A stretch of DNA of 64,000 bases from Wolfiporia cocos (GCA_029448655.1 JACCLO010000005.1:2480001-2544000); one strand, 5' to 3'; shown: positions 35,140 to 47,068, counted from the first letter of the stretch. Program-made: numbers and translations. Notes: generated by a model not told the origin, from the sequence alone.

Positions 35140-38100
35140 ATGGATACTGTAAGTCATATACTGTGTTCCATACGTAGCGCTTTCATTCTGGAGTGTTATA
35201 GGCGCACTCGATCAACGAAACCCTTCCTCGGGCTAACTTACAAAGTATCGCATCCGAGGTGCTCATTGTTATCCAATTGGTGCAATTTTCTTTCCTCAAA
35301 AATATTCATGACTCGAATACAGGAGCATATGGACGAGGCGCGCATACGAGATATTCCCTTGACAGAAAGCGGGGATGTGCTGTCCGAGAAATACGATGAG
35401 AGCACGACCTATCACCAAGACGCATATAACCGGACATACAATGAAGAAGAAATACGTGATAGCCTTGTATCATACGTGGTTAGATTTGCTTGATGCATCG
35501 GTGAACGTATCTGCTAGACTCAGTCCTCGCTTCCTCTAGTCCCCCGCGTCTATGCGTCGAGCTAATTCTGGTGAGGTACGTCTTATCAGTCTCTCGTGAG
35601 TTCCGTGGATACGATCCTATGTCTTCGTCATCAGACTTATAGCGCGGACTGGCAGGTCCATCCTGCGAGCAGTGTTCTTGTAAGAACAGTGACGTTCCGA
35701 ATACCTGAGCAGGTTCTAATGCTCACATGCGCGCATATATGCAGACCTCGGTGCTGGAAGATGCTCAAGATAACCTCATGCAAGCGGAAAGTCAAACAGA
35801 GACTATGCCTGCTACTTCAGGCGCAACTGAGACCATCAACAGTGATGTCCCAAGGGAAAGTATCGGGGAGGCTTATAATATTGTACACCCCGATTACGCC
35901 ACAGGATTTCAGCTGAAGCGCTGGAACATGATACCGCCGTTCAATTCCCAGTCAAGAGGCGCGTCTTGGAGCAACACCCTCGACCACCATGCCGAAGACC
36001 AGTTTGAACCCACCCTGCCTGTCGTATTGGTGCCTGATTCTGCTGGAAGTTTCGCTGACAATGCACGCAAAGCCGTAGATCCTCTCTTGCCCCCAACTCA
36101 AACTGATACACCTACCACGTACAAGACAGCTGATACTTCTGAAAGACTGTCCCCTGCTCCAGACCTGGTCGACATGACTGACGTTCCCACCGATGCCCCT
36201 TGCATGGAAGACCCTCCTGTTGAAGACACGCTGACTGCTGTGACCTCTGTGACCTCTACCCCCACCGGCCATACTTCAAACAAATCATCCGAATCTGGTG
36301 GAATGGTCGACACTGCGGACTTTGCCTCAAGTGATAATCTGGCTTCGGTGACTCATTCACTTGCTCACCCAGAGTTTGCTTTCAAATCTGCAGAACCGCA
36401 ACGCTACCATGCGTCTTCTTCTGACGACTCTGCTGACGAAATGTGTCCTGTGCTGCCTTCTCTGACCAAAGTTCACGAATATGCTACGGACAGTACTCAC
36501 CCCCATCCTGTGCCTTCTGACGAAAGTACCTCTGCAAATGATCCGTGTACCGAAATCACAAACATTGAAAGCTCTGCATTTTCAGCTTACCTCAATGATA
36601 CCGATAACATCGGTCAACAATCCAATGTCCCGGCGGACGCCGTTTGGCTTTCAGCTCCCTCGACCGAGTGTTCTGCTGAAACTAGCCCGGAGAATCCTTC
36701 GGTGACGACGAACTGCGACATCAGCTCTGTGGCTATATCATCCGGCTTCGAAGCTCCGGCTTGCCCTGCACTGGTGTCGGTCAACGTAGTATCTGCAGAC
36801 TACTGCGACGAAATTTCCTCAAAGCTTTGCTTTCTCCCGGAGTACAAGGAGAACGGCGGAGGAGCGTCTTCGAAGACTGAGATTACGGCACATATGTCTG
36901 ACTCCTCAAGTGACGCACTCGAGACGGTGACAGAGCCGTTCAGCTGCAGTACCACTGCATCGACTACGAATGCGACAGAGGCCACTCACAACTCGGTTTC
37001 CGACTCGGCCATAGACGATGTCCCATCTTACTCTGACCTGTCTCTACATCCATGCACTGAGAAAAGTTCCCGAGACGATGCCAATCCGCCTGCTAATATA
37101 TCAGAAAGGGCTGACCCTTTTTCTAATGTTCGAGCCACAGACCTTGTTCCCCAAACGCCTGTCTTCGACAATAGTACTGACATGATTGATTCTGCCGATT
37201 CCTCTACTGCCAGCTCCTCTGTAGCTGCTCAAGAGGCTTTTGGCAATGAATTGCACCGCCCCATCACTTCTGGCGATGCTTCGGACGTGGAAATGGACAC
37301 AGCTCTCGCTATATACGATCCTGACAACTCCACTGAACGCGTCCAAGACAAGATCCTGGTCGACAACTATACAGAGATACCGCTTCACGAGCAAGACTTA
37401 CGTCAAGTCGATAACTCATTGACCATTGACCAAGGATATCAAGTCTCGCTCCCATCTTCGCCACGGCCTGCGTCTTCACCGCTGCTTACGTCTTCCCCTC
37501 TACCCTCAGGTTTCTCGCCCTTGCCGTCGTCTTCTCCTATCAGGTCGTCAAGCCCGCCTATGATATTCTCTTCGTCTCCACCAGCAGAGCTCAACAGCTC
37601 TCCGCCCTCGTCTCCGCCTCCTGCATGGAGTGACCACGGAAAGCAAGCCTCTGGCTTAGAGTCGGCTTACGATGCCACTTTGACGACGGAGAAGAAGCGC
37701 GCTCACATCGGTGATGAGTCACCCGATATAGACGATGATCCGGCGAAGCGTCTGGTGATGTTTCTCATTCTTGCATGTCTGGTCGTTCTGCTGAACCGTA
37801 CCCGCATACAACGTAGAAAACCGACTTTACTTTGTCTCCGCACAGACCGCCGAACCCGAAACGTCCTACACAGGCCTCTCAACGAAAACAGCGCAAGAAA
37901 CTAGCAGCGCCGTTTCGCTCGCCCATTGTCGACCCGGCTCTGGTTCGCCAAGGCGTGGACGCCGTGTATGCTAGCGGGAAAATTCTTCCCGAGCCCAAGA
38001 CGAAGGCTACGAAACGGGAGAGCCCGTCCCAACCTTCCGCGGGCTCTGCTACCACGAAGGTGAACAAGACGACTGCCGACACGATCAAGAAAGACCACAC

Positions 38101-38665
38101 AGACAACGCGGCAAAGCAATTCAAGTCCCCACTTTCTGTGGACTCTAAGGACTCCTCGCGCCGCGTGGCGATTTCTAGCGTACAGGCGACTCCGACCATT
38201 CGCGCGCTTCAAGGCAAGGTACAGACGCTGAAGCAGGCGATCAGGATCAGGAATGCCGGCGGAGGGAATGAGGAGGAAGAGCTGGAAGCGCTTGTGGAGA
38301 AATGGACGACCGTCGGAAGGGAGGTCGCGTGGGCGGTGTGGGACACCGTGAAGGACCTCGACACTAGCGAGAGCATCAACATTGGAATCGGGAAGGGTGG
38401 GTGGCTTGAGAGCGAGTTTGGAAGGGATTTCAAGGAGGGATGGAGGTACGATGATGGAGAGAAGAAGGCCGGATGTAGCAGCCGGGGACGGGATGAAGAC
38501 CAGAAGATGGACACGGACGACCAGAACGAGAAGGTACAACCAGACGACGAAGACGGAGAGCCGACTGTGAGGCACACACTTGGAACGATGCTGCGGCACA
38601 TGGGGATTGCTCCGGAGACCTTGGGATGGAATGAAGATGAGGGAGACTTTGTCGACGATGACTGA
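35140..38665 (+). CDS. SFR1: Sfr1/Mei5-like recombination mediator with very long N-terminus
   Basis: Sfr1 with Swi5 stimulates Rad51/Dmc1 strand exchange. Exons: 35140-35148, 35202-35279, 35323-35478, 35540-35575, 35635-35679, 35745-37754, 37817-38665; 1060 residues. The conserved part is C-terminal: RPPNPKRPTQ, LAAPFRSPIVDP, then the Mei5 helical block TPTIRALQGKVQTLKQAIRI and LEALVEKWTTVGREVAWAVW, then acidic DDDQ-type tail and LGTMLRHMGIAPETLGW. The preceding 700 residues are a Ser/Thr/Asp-rich disordered region ending in dense SSP repeats. Typical Sfr1/Mei5 proteins are 220-350 residues. The N-terminal small exons join in phase 0 throughout, giving a plausible MDTAHSINETLPRANLQ start. 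That the 5' exons and the 3' domain form one gene rests on an uninterrupted 670-codon exon. Confidence 0.8.
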
Positions 38666-38950
38666 CTGACGCCGTGCTTGGAACTGCTTCTTGATCTGCT
38701 GTCGTGCTCTTGATGTTCTGTTGCCCCTGACACTTCTGTCTGTGCTATACTGGTCCTTTGAATGCTATACATGATGTGAACGCTCAATCGAATGGAATTT
38801 TGCAGGCAGGCGAATAGACGATACAATTGAGCTACCGAGACGCGTGACGTCATGTGAAGCGTCAGACGCGTCGCATCACATGAGCGCGTTCAGTGTCACT
38901 GACAAGGACAGTCGCGAACTCCATCGTCTTGCCGGCGCCAGAGCCATACG

Positions 38951-39730
38951 ATGAAAGCAAATCCATTCATCCTCGTAGCCCCCTCGTCTCGAGGTCTGTC
39001 GCTGGCCATCACTCGTCACTTCCTCAGGACAACCAAACTCCCTGTGTACGCGACGCACCGCTCAGACGACCCTGACGCAATCCGCAAGAGGATTCTGTCA
39101 TCTCTGCCCGACACGGACCCAGGCAGGCTGCATCTCCTCCATCTCGAGCTAACCTCAGAGAGCAGCATATCCTCCGCCGCAGACAAGCTCGCAGACACGC
39201 TCCCGAAGGACCACACATCATACCTGCATACCGCCTTCCTCACCGGGGGTATCTTGCACCCCGAGCGGCAGCCGGCAGACCTCGACGCAGGCCATATATC
39301 GCAGACCTTCCAGATCAACGTCATCTCGCACCTGCTCCTCATCAAGCACTTTTCGCGCTTTCTCCCTGTGGCGAAGGCAGACGACACCCCGCTCGCAAAG
39401 TGGGTGCACGTCACCGCCCGCGTCGGTTCAGTCTCGGACAACCGTCTGGGCGGATGGTACTCCTATCGCGCTTCGAAGGCTGCGCTGAATCAGATCATAC
39501 GCACGTATGACCTGTACCTCCAGCAGAAGAAGACCCCTGCGATTTGCGTCGGGGTGCATCCTGGGACTGTGAAGACAGACTTCAGCAAGGAGTTCTGGGG
39601 CGGCGTGCCGGAAGGGAAGCTGTTCGAACCCGCCTATGCCGCAGAGAGGTTGGTGGAGGTGGTCGGAAAGCTTGACGAGCAGAGCAGGGGAAGGATCTGG
39701 GATTGGGCTGGGAAGGAAGTCCTACCCTGA
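38951..39730 (+). CDS. Short-chain dehydrogenase/reductase (C-factor/sniffer-like)
   Basis: Single exon, 259 residues. It is a Rossmann-fold NAD(P)-dependent oxidoreductase: FILVAPSSRGLSLAITRHFL at the N-terminus (the GxxxGxG loop is reduced to APSSRGLS), HLELTSESS, an NVISHLLLIKHF helix, and the catalytic GWYSYRASKAALNQ with YxxxK. GVHPGTVKTDFSKEF follows the active site, as in C-factor-like SDRs. The catalytic Ser position reads VTARVGSVSDN. Substrate unknown. The absence of introns is unusual for this window and shared only with the uS11m gene. Confidence 0.87.
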   Translation: MKANPFILVAPSSRGLSLAITRHFLRTTKLPVYATHRSDDPDAIRKRILSSLPDTDPGRLHLLHLELTSESSISSAADKLADTLPKDHTSYLHTAFLTGGILHPERQPADLDAGHISQTFQINVISHLLLIKHFSRFLPVAKADDTPLAKWVHVTARVGSVSDNRLGGWYSYRASKAALNQIIRTYDLYLQQKKTPAICVGVHPGTVKTDFSKEFWGGVPEGKLFEPAYAAERLVEVVGKLDEQSRGRIWDWAGKEVLP

Positions 39731-39924
39731 GTTCAACGAGAACCAGCCGTTCCATTTGGCCGCATATATTCAGTCGAGTCCTGAGAAATACAACAGCTGT
39801 AGCGATACATGAGCAGATAGCACAGTAACTTTATATACCAAATGTCCCAAATTGATTTATCCACCAAGTCCATAGCAGATCATCGATCAGCTTGCCACAG
39901 TTTGTCGACTCGGCGCGTCACATT

Positions 39925-42139
39925 CTACATCCGCATGGGAGTGGCTTGCATAGTCCACGCTCCCGAATTCTGCAAGGCGGTATCCCTGTCAAACGGGGGC
40001 AGGTCTGGGGGTCGCTGGACTGGGAGACCACCGTTGATGTTCCGCTCCGGGTATCTAGGGTAGCTACTCAGTTCTGCTACACAACGCGGGGAGGGATCGA
40101 CTGACCTGGCCTTGATTCTAGCGGCGAGATCCTCCTCGTAAATCTGATCAGCACCCAGCTGGTTGCCTAACGTCAACCACCTGGCGGGCAAGCTGTGAGC
40201 ACGTTGTCAACTCAACTCAACCTGGCACCTACCCTGGTCGTGTATTGTGCCTCCGCCCAAAGATCTCGATCTTCCGCCCGCCGGGGCACATGCGCTCGAT
40301 GAGCCCGTACACTTCGTCCGGCTTGCGGCTCGTCTCGCGCACCTCGCTCACGATCACGTCCGTGTCGAGCCCGCGGTTCGCCCACGAGGGGAACTTGAGG
40401 TTCCCCGCCTCGTCCGTGATCGTCTTCACGCCGACGAGCATGTGCTCCTTCGTGTGATTCAGCCAGTGGCCTGTGCGCCCTGTGCGGATCACGCGCTGCA
40501 ACTAGGAAACATACAGCAGTTGGCGCGAGGGAGGACCAGAACGGAGTGTCTCGGTCAAGCCAAGATACACACCTGGTTCGTCTTGACCCAGACCACCTCG
40601 TCCACGCGAGTGTATCCCCAGAAGCGCAGGCACTCCCGGCCGACCTCCATCGCACGGCCCGTGACCCAGAGGAAGAGCAATCCCTCATCTTGCAGTGCAG
40701 GAATAGGCATCGCACGCATTTCGTCGTCCGTCATAGTCCCGTACGGCAGCTAATGAGCGCATACAATAATGAATAAGCGACGAGAACCACCGTCCTCCGG
40801 CATGTCCGCAGCACTGAGGAGCAGCCCACCCACGCTCAGCGCATGTGTACCACCCTTAGTACTGGGACATGAGGGAGGGAGGATATCGTTTAGGCCAACG
40901 TACGCTCATGTGGATGTCCCATGGCGGATCAGCCATGATGACATGGAACTTCCCAAGCACGGAATAGTCGAACCGCCGCAGGTCACAGTTGATCCATTGC
41001 GGCGGGAGCTGCCCTCAATCATGTCAGACTCCCTGCACGATACTCGCGCTGCAGATCTTGCTCACCACATCAGGCTCCTTCCCAGTCGGGCCCTGCCCGA
41101 TCCCCAGCCTATACGGCTTCCTCTTCAGTTCCACGCGCTGCTCGGTCTGGCTGTTTCCATCGGTCACGTCCCAGTCGACCTCGAAATGCAGATACCGGCA
41201 TGGGGCCTTCTCCTTGCCGCGCCCGCCTGCGCCGAGCCCGCTGGGCAGGCTCACGGTGCCCGCGCCCTGAGCGCCGTACCCCATCTGGCGGTGCGACGGG
41301 AGCGGAGGGATGGACGGCGACTGCGCATAGGTCGGCTCGGAGTAGCACGTGTTGAGGTAGGAGCAGTGCCCGAGTGTGGGGTCCGTGTGCGGGCGGAGGA
41401 GCGGCCGGAAGTGGATGCGGTCGCAGATGGATGCGGGCGCGTGGCTGTTGACGGGCTCGAACGCGGACGCGGCGAGCCGCCGCGACTTGGCGCATTCGTC
41501 CTTCGTGATGTGCGGGCATAAGGGCTCGAAGCTGGGGTATGAGGAACGGAACTATGGGTTCACAGTTGTCGCACAACGGCGTAATACTTATTGCAGTCGA
41601 ATACGCACCTGCTCAGCAAGAAGCCTGCCCTTCGCGGTGCTCCTCTGCAGGATGTTGTACACCTCCTTCATGTCCCTGCTCAGGCTCGCCAGCGTGGTCG
41701 GTGCAGGCTTCATGCGTGCGCGCATCTGCTCAAGTCGGTCCTCCTGCTCCGTCGCATCTCCCGCAGCAGAGTCCGCGTCCTCGTCGACGACGCGCTTCCG
41801 CTTGCGCCCCTGCGCGCCCGCGCCGCCGCTCTGCGGGTCGCCGAGCTGTACCTCCATGACCGTGAGCGCGCCGTCGCGCGCCTCGCGTAGCACAGAGATC
41901 CGGCCATTGTCCCATCCCTCTGCGAAGCTCTCTAGGATGGCCTCGAAGCGCGCAAGGTCCGTCAGGCGAAAGGTCGGCGGTGGGTCGGGTCCGGGAAACA
42001 GTCCTGCGGGCGGCGGCGCGGAGGAGATGACACGCGTGAGGAGGTCAAAGGAGGAGATGGGCGCAGTGACCCTGTAGGAAGAGAAGAGGGTGTGCAGCGC
42101 TGCAGACGCGACGAGCTTCAGCTTATCGTCGACAGACAT
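39925..42139 (-). CDS. IME4: mRNA N6-adenosine methyltransferase (Ime4/METTL3 family)
   Basis: SAM-dependent methylation of internal adenosines in mRNA. Exons (minus): 41609-42139, 41066-41551, 40904-41008, 40573-40749, 40233-40501, 40106-40180, 39925-40054; 590 residues from the ATG at 42139. The middle has the METTL3-type region ([28 protein letters not shown]). The MT-A70 core follows: [18 protein letters not shown], the catalytic [19 protein letters not shown] (DPPW intact), [53 protein letters not shown], and an [19 protein letters not shown] ending. DPPW and the HTDPTLG region place it with METTL3/Ime4 rather than METTL14/Kar4. The 40750-40903 intron (154 bp) is the longest in the gene. 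Confidence 0.93.
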
Positions 42140-42574
42140 TACGCGTTGGGAGGGCGGCACACCGGAAGCGCGGGCCTACCGGGGCATACCACGTGATGCC
42201 GCAACCCGCGGGCTGAGCAAAATGCAAAACTCTGCTGGGTGGGTCACCACGTTGCCTAATGAAAGTGTGGCGGGAGGTAGTGCAATCAGACAACCCCCTC
42301 GCCTTTTACTAGGGGGTTCCGTGTACTGCCTCCATCATAACGCCACATTGCGAATTTTTCAGCACTCAGCGTTGACCTGAGCATCCAAACCTTCCTTCTC
42401 TTTTTCTTTTTGCCATCACTCAGTTCGAGCACTCAGCCGACGTACTCTCTTATGCGTGTGATAACCACAGCACACTTGGCAGATATCAAACAACACTATG
42501 GCTTCAAACGAGCAGGCCCAAGCTATTCATCTCATCCAGACTGAATAATTGTACATATTCTGTCAACGCCATTT
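42140..42574. other. Intergenic, 435 bp
   Basis: IME4 promoter on the left and GST 3' flank on the right; both genes run leftward. No further feature recognised. Confidence 0.45.
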
Positions 42575-43477
42575 TCACGGTACATTCAGGCCGGCCTGCA
42601 CACCAGGACGCGCCTTCGCCCTCTCGAGCCAGCTCTGCAGGGTCGGCTCAATCAGTCAGACCGCAGATACTCAGACCGCCAACATGTACTCGCCTTCAAG
42701 AGCGGGAACTCGTCCAGGCTCTCGACCATCGAGTGCTTGTGGATGTTGATCCATGGCAGGACGTTCATGTCGGCGATGCTGAACTTGCCCCGCCCGGGAC
42801 CCGCCAGCCAGTCGCGGCCCTGCGAAAGGCGGATCTCGAGCACGCCGTAGAGCCGCTTGGTCTCATCGATGTATCCTGTTCCGCGGGTTACTCAGCAGGC
42901 GAACGCGCTGGATAGGCGCAGGGTACTCACGCTTCTTGGCATACGGGATGTCCTCAGGTGCGTACCGGTTGAAGTGGTTGGACTGTCCCTGCATCGGGCC
43001 TACGCCCCCGTGCTGCAGAGCATTTCACATCAGCGACGCTCGCGTAGCCGACCACGGCACACCCACCGCAAAGAAGATCCACTGCAGCAGCTCGCTGTAG
43101 TTGTCCGCGTCCGCGTCCTTGTCGAACCCGAACCGGTTCTCCTTGTCGTAGTGCTGTTGCAGGTAGAGCAGGATCGCCGCCGTCTCGAACACGACGAAGT
43201 TGTTCCGCGCGCGGTCGACGATCGTCGGAATGCGCCCGTTCGGGTTCAGCTTGATGAACCACGGCTCCTTCTGCACGTTCGTGCTGATGTCGATCGAGAA
43301 TATGCTGGGGCGAGACTACGGTTAACGGGAACAGGGGGTCGCGGTCGCGCGTGGGACGCACTCGTAGTCGGGCCCACCGTAGGCCGCCTTGAGCTCCTCA
43401 AGGAAGATGGAGACCTTGCGGCCGTTGGGCGTCGGGCCCGTGTAGAACATCAGGGGCTTGCTGCCTTCCGAAGACAT
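42575..43477 (-). CDS. Ure2p-type glutathione S-transferase
   Basis: Glutathione-dependent detoxification or redox enzyme of the cytosol. Exons (minus): 43362-43477, 43067-43304, 42931-43012, 42694-42875, 42575-42646; 229 residues. The N-terminal thioredoxin fold has [20 protein letters not shown], the substrate-proximal [19 protein letters not shown] and [15 protein letters not shown]. The helical C-terminal domain has [51 protein letters not shown] and [24 protein letters not shown] and the HF-RYAPE block are typical of fungal Ure2p-like GSTs, which are often expanded in wood-decay fungi. The last intron (42647-42693) has a GC donor, AAG|GCGAGT. A TATA box lies about 95 bp upstream. Confidence 0.93.
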
Positions 43478-43962
43478 TGTGCTTAACGCGTCGCGCGGTG
43501 TGGTTCAAGTGGTGCTACTAATGCGAGAGGGAATCGAAGTCGATGCGAGGAACTAGAGCGATGCTCTGTGCTTTATATACGTATGCTCCCACATACGGCT
43601 GCTAACTTAGTGCATTGAGTGCCAGACGTATCTGTAAGCTTCAGGAGAAGCTGTTCAAACCTTGTGGTGTGTAAGCACACGATGATGTAAGAGTTGAGCA
43701 GCGTAACGCCGGACACGCCGGACATTATTCAGATTGAGGCTCGAAGCGGATCAATCGCGTACGTGTTGACAACCAGGAAGCCATGAGATGGACATGTCGC
43801 ATGTGTTCGAATTGTGCTCACTTCGGGGCCTCTCCAACAGATAGATTTGCGCGCGAAGTTGTGACCGCGCTAAGACTCCTAGTAGTACAATACTCGTACG
43901 TGAATTACCGTAAACATATATCATAGATGGGGACATTCGGGATCGTCGATATGTTTGTCATC
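43478..43962. other. Intergenic, 485 bp
   Basis: Holds the GST promoter (TATA box annotated separately) and the 3' flank of the next leftward gene. Nothing else seen. Confidence 0.45.
43572..43580 (-). promoter_or_regulatory. TATA box of the GST gene
   Basis: GTATATAAAG on the minus strand, about 95 bp upstream of the GST start codon, a plausible position given a short leader. It is one of few clear TATA elements at a protein gene in this window, which suits an inducible detoxification gene. Confidence 0.5.
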
Positions 43963-44641
43963 TTACGGGAACGATTCTTCTCCCTTCAGGATCCTCTCCC
44001 CGTGCTGCTTGGTCTCTGGCTATTGAGGCGCGCAATGTTTGAGTCTTACTTTGCCGTATTACATCACTCTCAGACGTACCTTGCCCAACACCTGCATCGA
44101 CGCTTGTCAGACGTATGTACCATAGGAGAGCAGAACACGTACCGTTCCTCGGACCTCCTATGCGTAGTCATGAACTTGTCAGGTTGATAGCTATATGCGA
44201 TCCTGCGACGCTTACCTTAGCATATCCTGTAGTATGGTCAATCAACTCGTGCAACATATTAAACCAGCGACAATTGTAATACGCACCAACGACTTTCTCT
44301 TTGAACGTCGGCTGCGGGGCTTGTGTCACTACGACTTGGGTCCCATCAGGACCCTGCTCTCCGGAAGATGCTGTGATAACCAGCTGTGGCGTCAGCAGCC
44401 ACATTGACCGAGAATATGAGGCATACCCCGTGTGGCAGAATCAGTAGAGGGTCTTCCAGTGCCTTGGTACGGCGTGTCCGATGGTGCTACGTTAGCACCC
44501 TGCTCGTTTAAATCTCCCTGTGGGCAAGCGAGTATTTAACAATGAGCTTCAACAGATGTTCCCCTGAAGACGCACATTGCTTGTTACGTTCTCCTTAGAG
44601 TTGTAGTGGTCAGCAGGCTTTGCAGGTGTGGTTGGATCCAT
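43963..44641 (-). CDS. Small CsbD-like/unknown protein with two micro-exons
   Basis: Exons (minus): 44588-44641, 44427-44517, 44216-44370, 44143-44157, 44080-44091, 43963-44019; 127 residues. All six joins keep phase, and the introns are 51-70 bp with canonical ends. The product begins MDPTTPAKPADHYNSKENG and contains a central hydrophobic-aromatic block (VVGAYYNCRWFNMLHELIDH). It then passes through two tiny exons of 15 and 12 bp (EVRGT, VLGK) to PETKQHGERILKGEESFP. The GTVLG-x-PE-x-x-x-HGE pattern recalls CsbD-like stress proteins, but similarity is too thin to name a function. The micro-exons are supported only by phase and by the sensible repeat-like protein they give. Confidence 0.65.
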
Positions 44642-45073
44642 AGTTTATCGTGAACGGTGCTCGCAGGGATGATTGAAGGTATAAGTGGAGTGGAAAGCTG
44701 GTTATGAGGGGCCGGTGTCCCACTGCATTCTGTGGCGGGACAAGTGACGTCATGGCCTCCTCCGAGCCACATCCCAGATCAAGCATTGACCGATAAGCCA
44801 CAACCAGCTGATACACTCATGTGATCAACAACTAAACTGAGAATGCCTCCCGCGAACAAAATGTCGGAGGCCGAGGACCCTCGTAGTGGTCCTCGTCAAT
44901 CGTCAACTACCACACGAGCTTCTATGGACATCTCTCCTTCGGTGGGATCATGAGGAGTCCGGCTCAGGGCCCAACGTCTGTGCCTACCCGATCCATCAAC
45001 GAACAGTTAAGTTTTATTGCGCTGTTACACAGGCCGAGAAAGTACTGACATACGACGGAGTTGCACGATCATC
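44642..45073. other. 432-bp interval with unresolved 5' exons
   Basis: An ATG at 44843 opens 33 codons rich in Ser/Thr (MPPANKMSEAEDPRSG...) before a GTGGGA donor-like site. This may be an upstream exon of the small gene that follows, but no join to it closes in phase, so it is not annotated as coding. Confidence 0.35.
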
Positions 45074-45420
45074 ATGGACACTTCCGCACGATTTGCGGTG
45101 TTTGCAGAAGGCCTGGCACAATATCACATCCAGCCGCAAATATTGCGTTACCGGTCGGAGCGCGAGCTAGCGCAAGGACAGCAATTTTCTAGTTCGTCCC
45201 GGGAATTGGCGAGACAACGGCTGAGAGAGCAAACTTCATCGAGCATTCCATGTGAGGTTACGTGGTTACCTCGCAGAATTGCCTTCGGCGCAACGGCTGA
45301 CTTTCCAGATCAATCGAGGAAGGGACAGTGCAACATAATCGTGTCTGCTTGCAGGTTTGCACAATCTATGAGGATAGGGCCGAGGGGCAGGTCGGTACCA
45401 ACATCATCATCAGTGAGTGA
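45074..45420 (+). CDS. Small protein of unknown function
   Basis: Proposed exons 45074-45256 and 45355-45420 (82 residues), joined by a 98-bp intron with a GTTACG donor and TTGCAG acceptor. The product has an amphipathic helical pattern (FAVFAEGLAQYHIQPQILRY, then ERELAQGQQ and ARQRLREQ) and ends VCTIYEDRAEGQVGTNIIIS. No family recognised. The true start may be upstream: the frame is open back to a stop near 45009, and a possible 5' exon exists at 44843. If the intron is retained the frame stays open and ends at 45440 with a different basic tail. Confidence 0.4.
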
Positions 45421-45627
45421 AACCATAGAGCTTAGTAAATAAAGACTAGAATATTTATGTAATTGCGCCGTAAGTGTGATTCAGTAGTGAGGGAACAGAG
45501 AACCACAACAATCAAACAACGTTCGCTGGATCATCTAGAGCATGGGATTGTACACCCAACTGACTGATATTATGCATAGACGGAGCTATGTATACAGTCA
45601 GCCAGTCTTTTGAAAGCATTGACAGCA

Positions 45628-46965
45628 TCACGCCGCCTGTTCCTCCGTATGAGGCCACCAATCTGGCCACCAGTGCGTCACATTGTATTTCGTCTTTTCG
45701 TCGCCCGTCTCCATTTCGAAGCTCGCCGTGCCCTTCTCCACGGCTGCAACGTGCTCGAGACGCAAAAGTGCGAGACCTACGCCGTTCACCGAGCTGAACA
45801 ACTTCCCCGTTCCACGCGGCCGCGGTTTCGGCATCGCGTCCTCCGGCAGTGCCGCAAGCTGTACGCGAATGTCTCGATCTTGCGGTAATGGGCCGTCGGC
45901 GAGCCTGTCGGAACACAGATCAGAGATCAGAGAGTAACAGCTATGATAGAGGAATAAGTTGACCTTCCGTCTGAGCGATGCACGGCAACTGGGAGAGTCC
46001 GCTTGCGGAGCATGCCCGTGTGATAGGTACGTACGGTGAGCTCCTGACCAACGTAACATCCCTTCCTGAAGTCAACTACACGCGTGCGTACACGGTAAAA
46101 AGGTCACGTTGGAAGCCCAAACTCAGAGTCAGTCGCTGCAGGCAAGCACAGAAAAGCAGCGGCTAACGTGCGCCCATCACGTCCAAGTTCGCGTCCATCG
46201 GGAAGGCGTGCATGGGCGGGATGTCAACGACGCCCTCCGGAACACCATGCAGAATCCGATGCAGCGTGTATGCCTCCGCATCCGCGACGTCGTGCGTCGT
46301 CGCCTCCTGAGCTTCAACCAAACATCAGGAGATGTGAGCCTCGGCCACAGCGGAGCGCGCACTCACGGCGGTCGCCCTTCCTCACGAGCAGGCGGTGCCC
46401 CATTCCGACCGCACGCCGGTCGCGCAGCACGCCCGGCTCCGCGCCCCACGGCGGCGCATCCGCAGAGTCCCACAGCGGCTCCGCCGCGCCGCTGAGGGCG
46501 TGCGCCCACCTCCGCGCGGTCTCCCAGGCCTGCTCGCGCGCAGAACCCCATGCGGCCCACACGTCGTACTCATCCGAGACGTCGCGCAGGCGCACCTTCG
46601 AGCGGAGCACGTAGCGCTTGAGCATCGGGAGGAGCGGCGGGGCGTCGGACGCGCGCGCGTCGTGCTCGATGAGGTACCCCGGCGTGCCTTGCGCGCCTGG
46701 CTGGGCATAGACGAAGACGTCATAGAGAACCCTGCCCTTCAGTGTGCGCGTCAGAGTGCGACGGTGGATGAGGCAGGGAGGTACTTGCCTGCGCATGCAG
46801 GAAGGCGGAGTAGAAATGGCTGCTTGCGTGAGCGGGAACGGAGGACGCGACGATCCCGTTCAGAAACTCGGCGGCCTGCGAGCCGGTCACGGAGATAACG
46901 GCCCTGTTGGTGACTGGTGCGACTGTGGGCACGCTGCGGGCGAGGGCGCGGACGCTGGGGAGCAT
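45628..46965 (-). CDS. IBA57: Iba57, mitochondrial [4Fe-4S] cluster assembly (GcvT-like)
   Basis: Works with Isa1/Isa2 to make [4Fe-4S] clusters for aconitase-type and radical-SAM enzymes. Exons (minus): 46789-46965, 46367-46736, 46168-46311, 45964-46075, 45628-45904; 359 residues. Presequence-like start ([15 protein letters not shown]), then [34 protein letters not shown] and [20 protein letters not shown]. The family signature [18 protein letters not shown] (KGCxxGQE) follows. Intron 1 (46737-46788) has a GC donor, CAG|GCAAGT, exactly at the conserved HAQ|GRVLYD junction. It shares a 103-bp divergent promoter with PET191. Confidence 0.93.
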
Positions 46966-47068
46966 AGCGAAGTGAGAGTGCAGAATTACGCCTGCGAGGC
47001 GCGAGGCGCGATCGGAATCACGCGCGGAGCAAACGGAACGGAGGCCGCGCCCTCTCTCGTCGACACTC

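Noticed and set aside
43795..43830. GTTCGAATT as a tRNA B box
   Set aside because: No A box, acceptor stem or anticodon arm at suitable distances on either strand.
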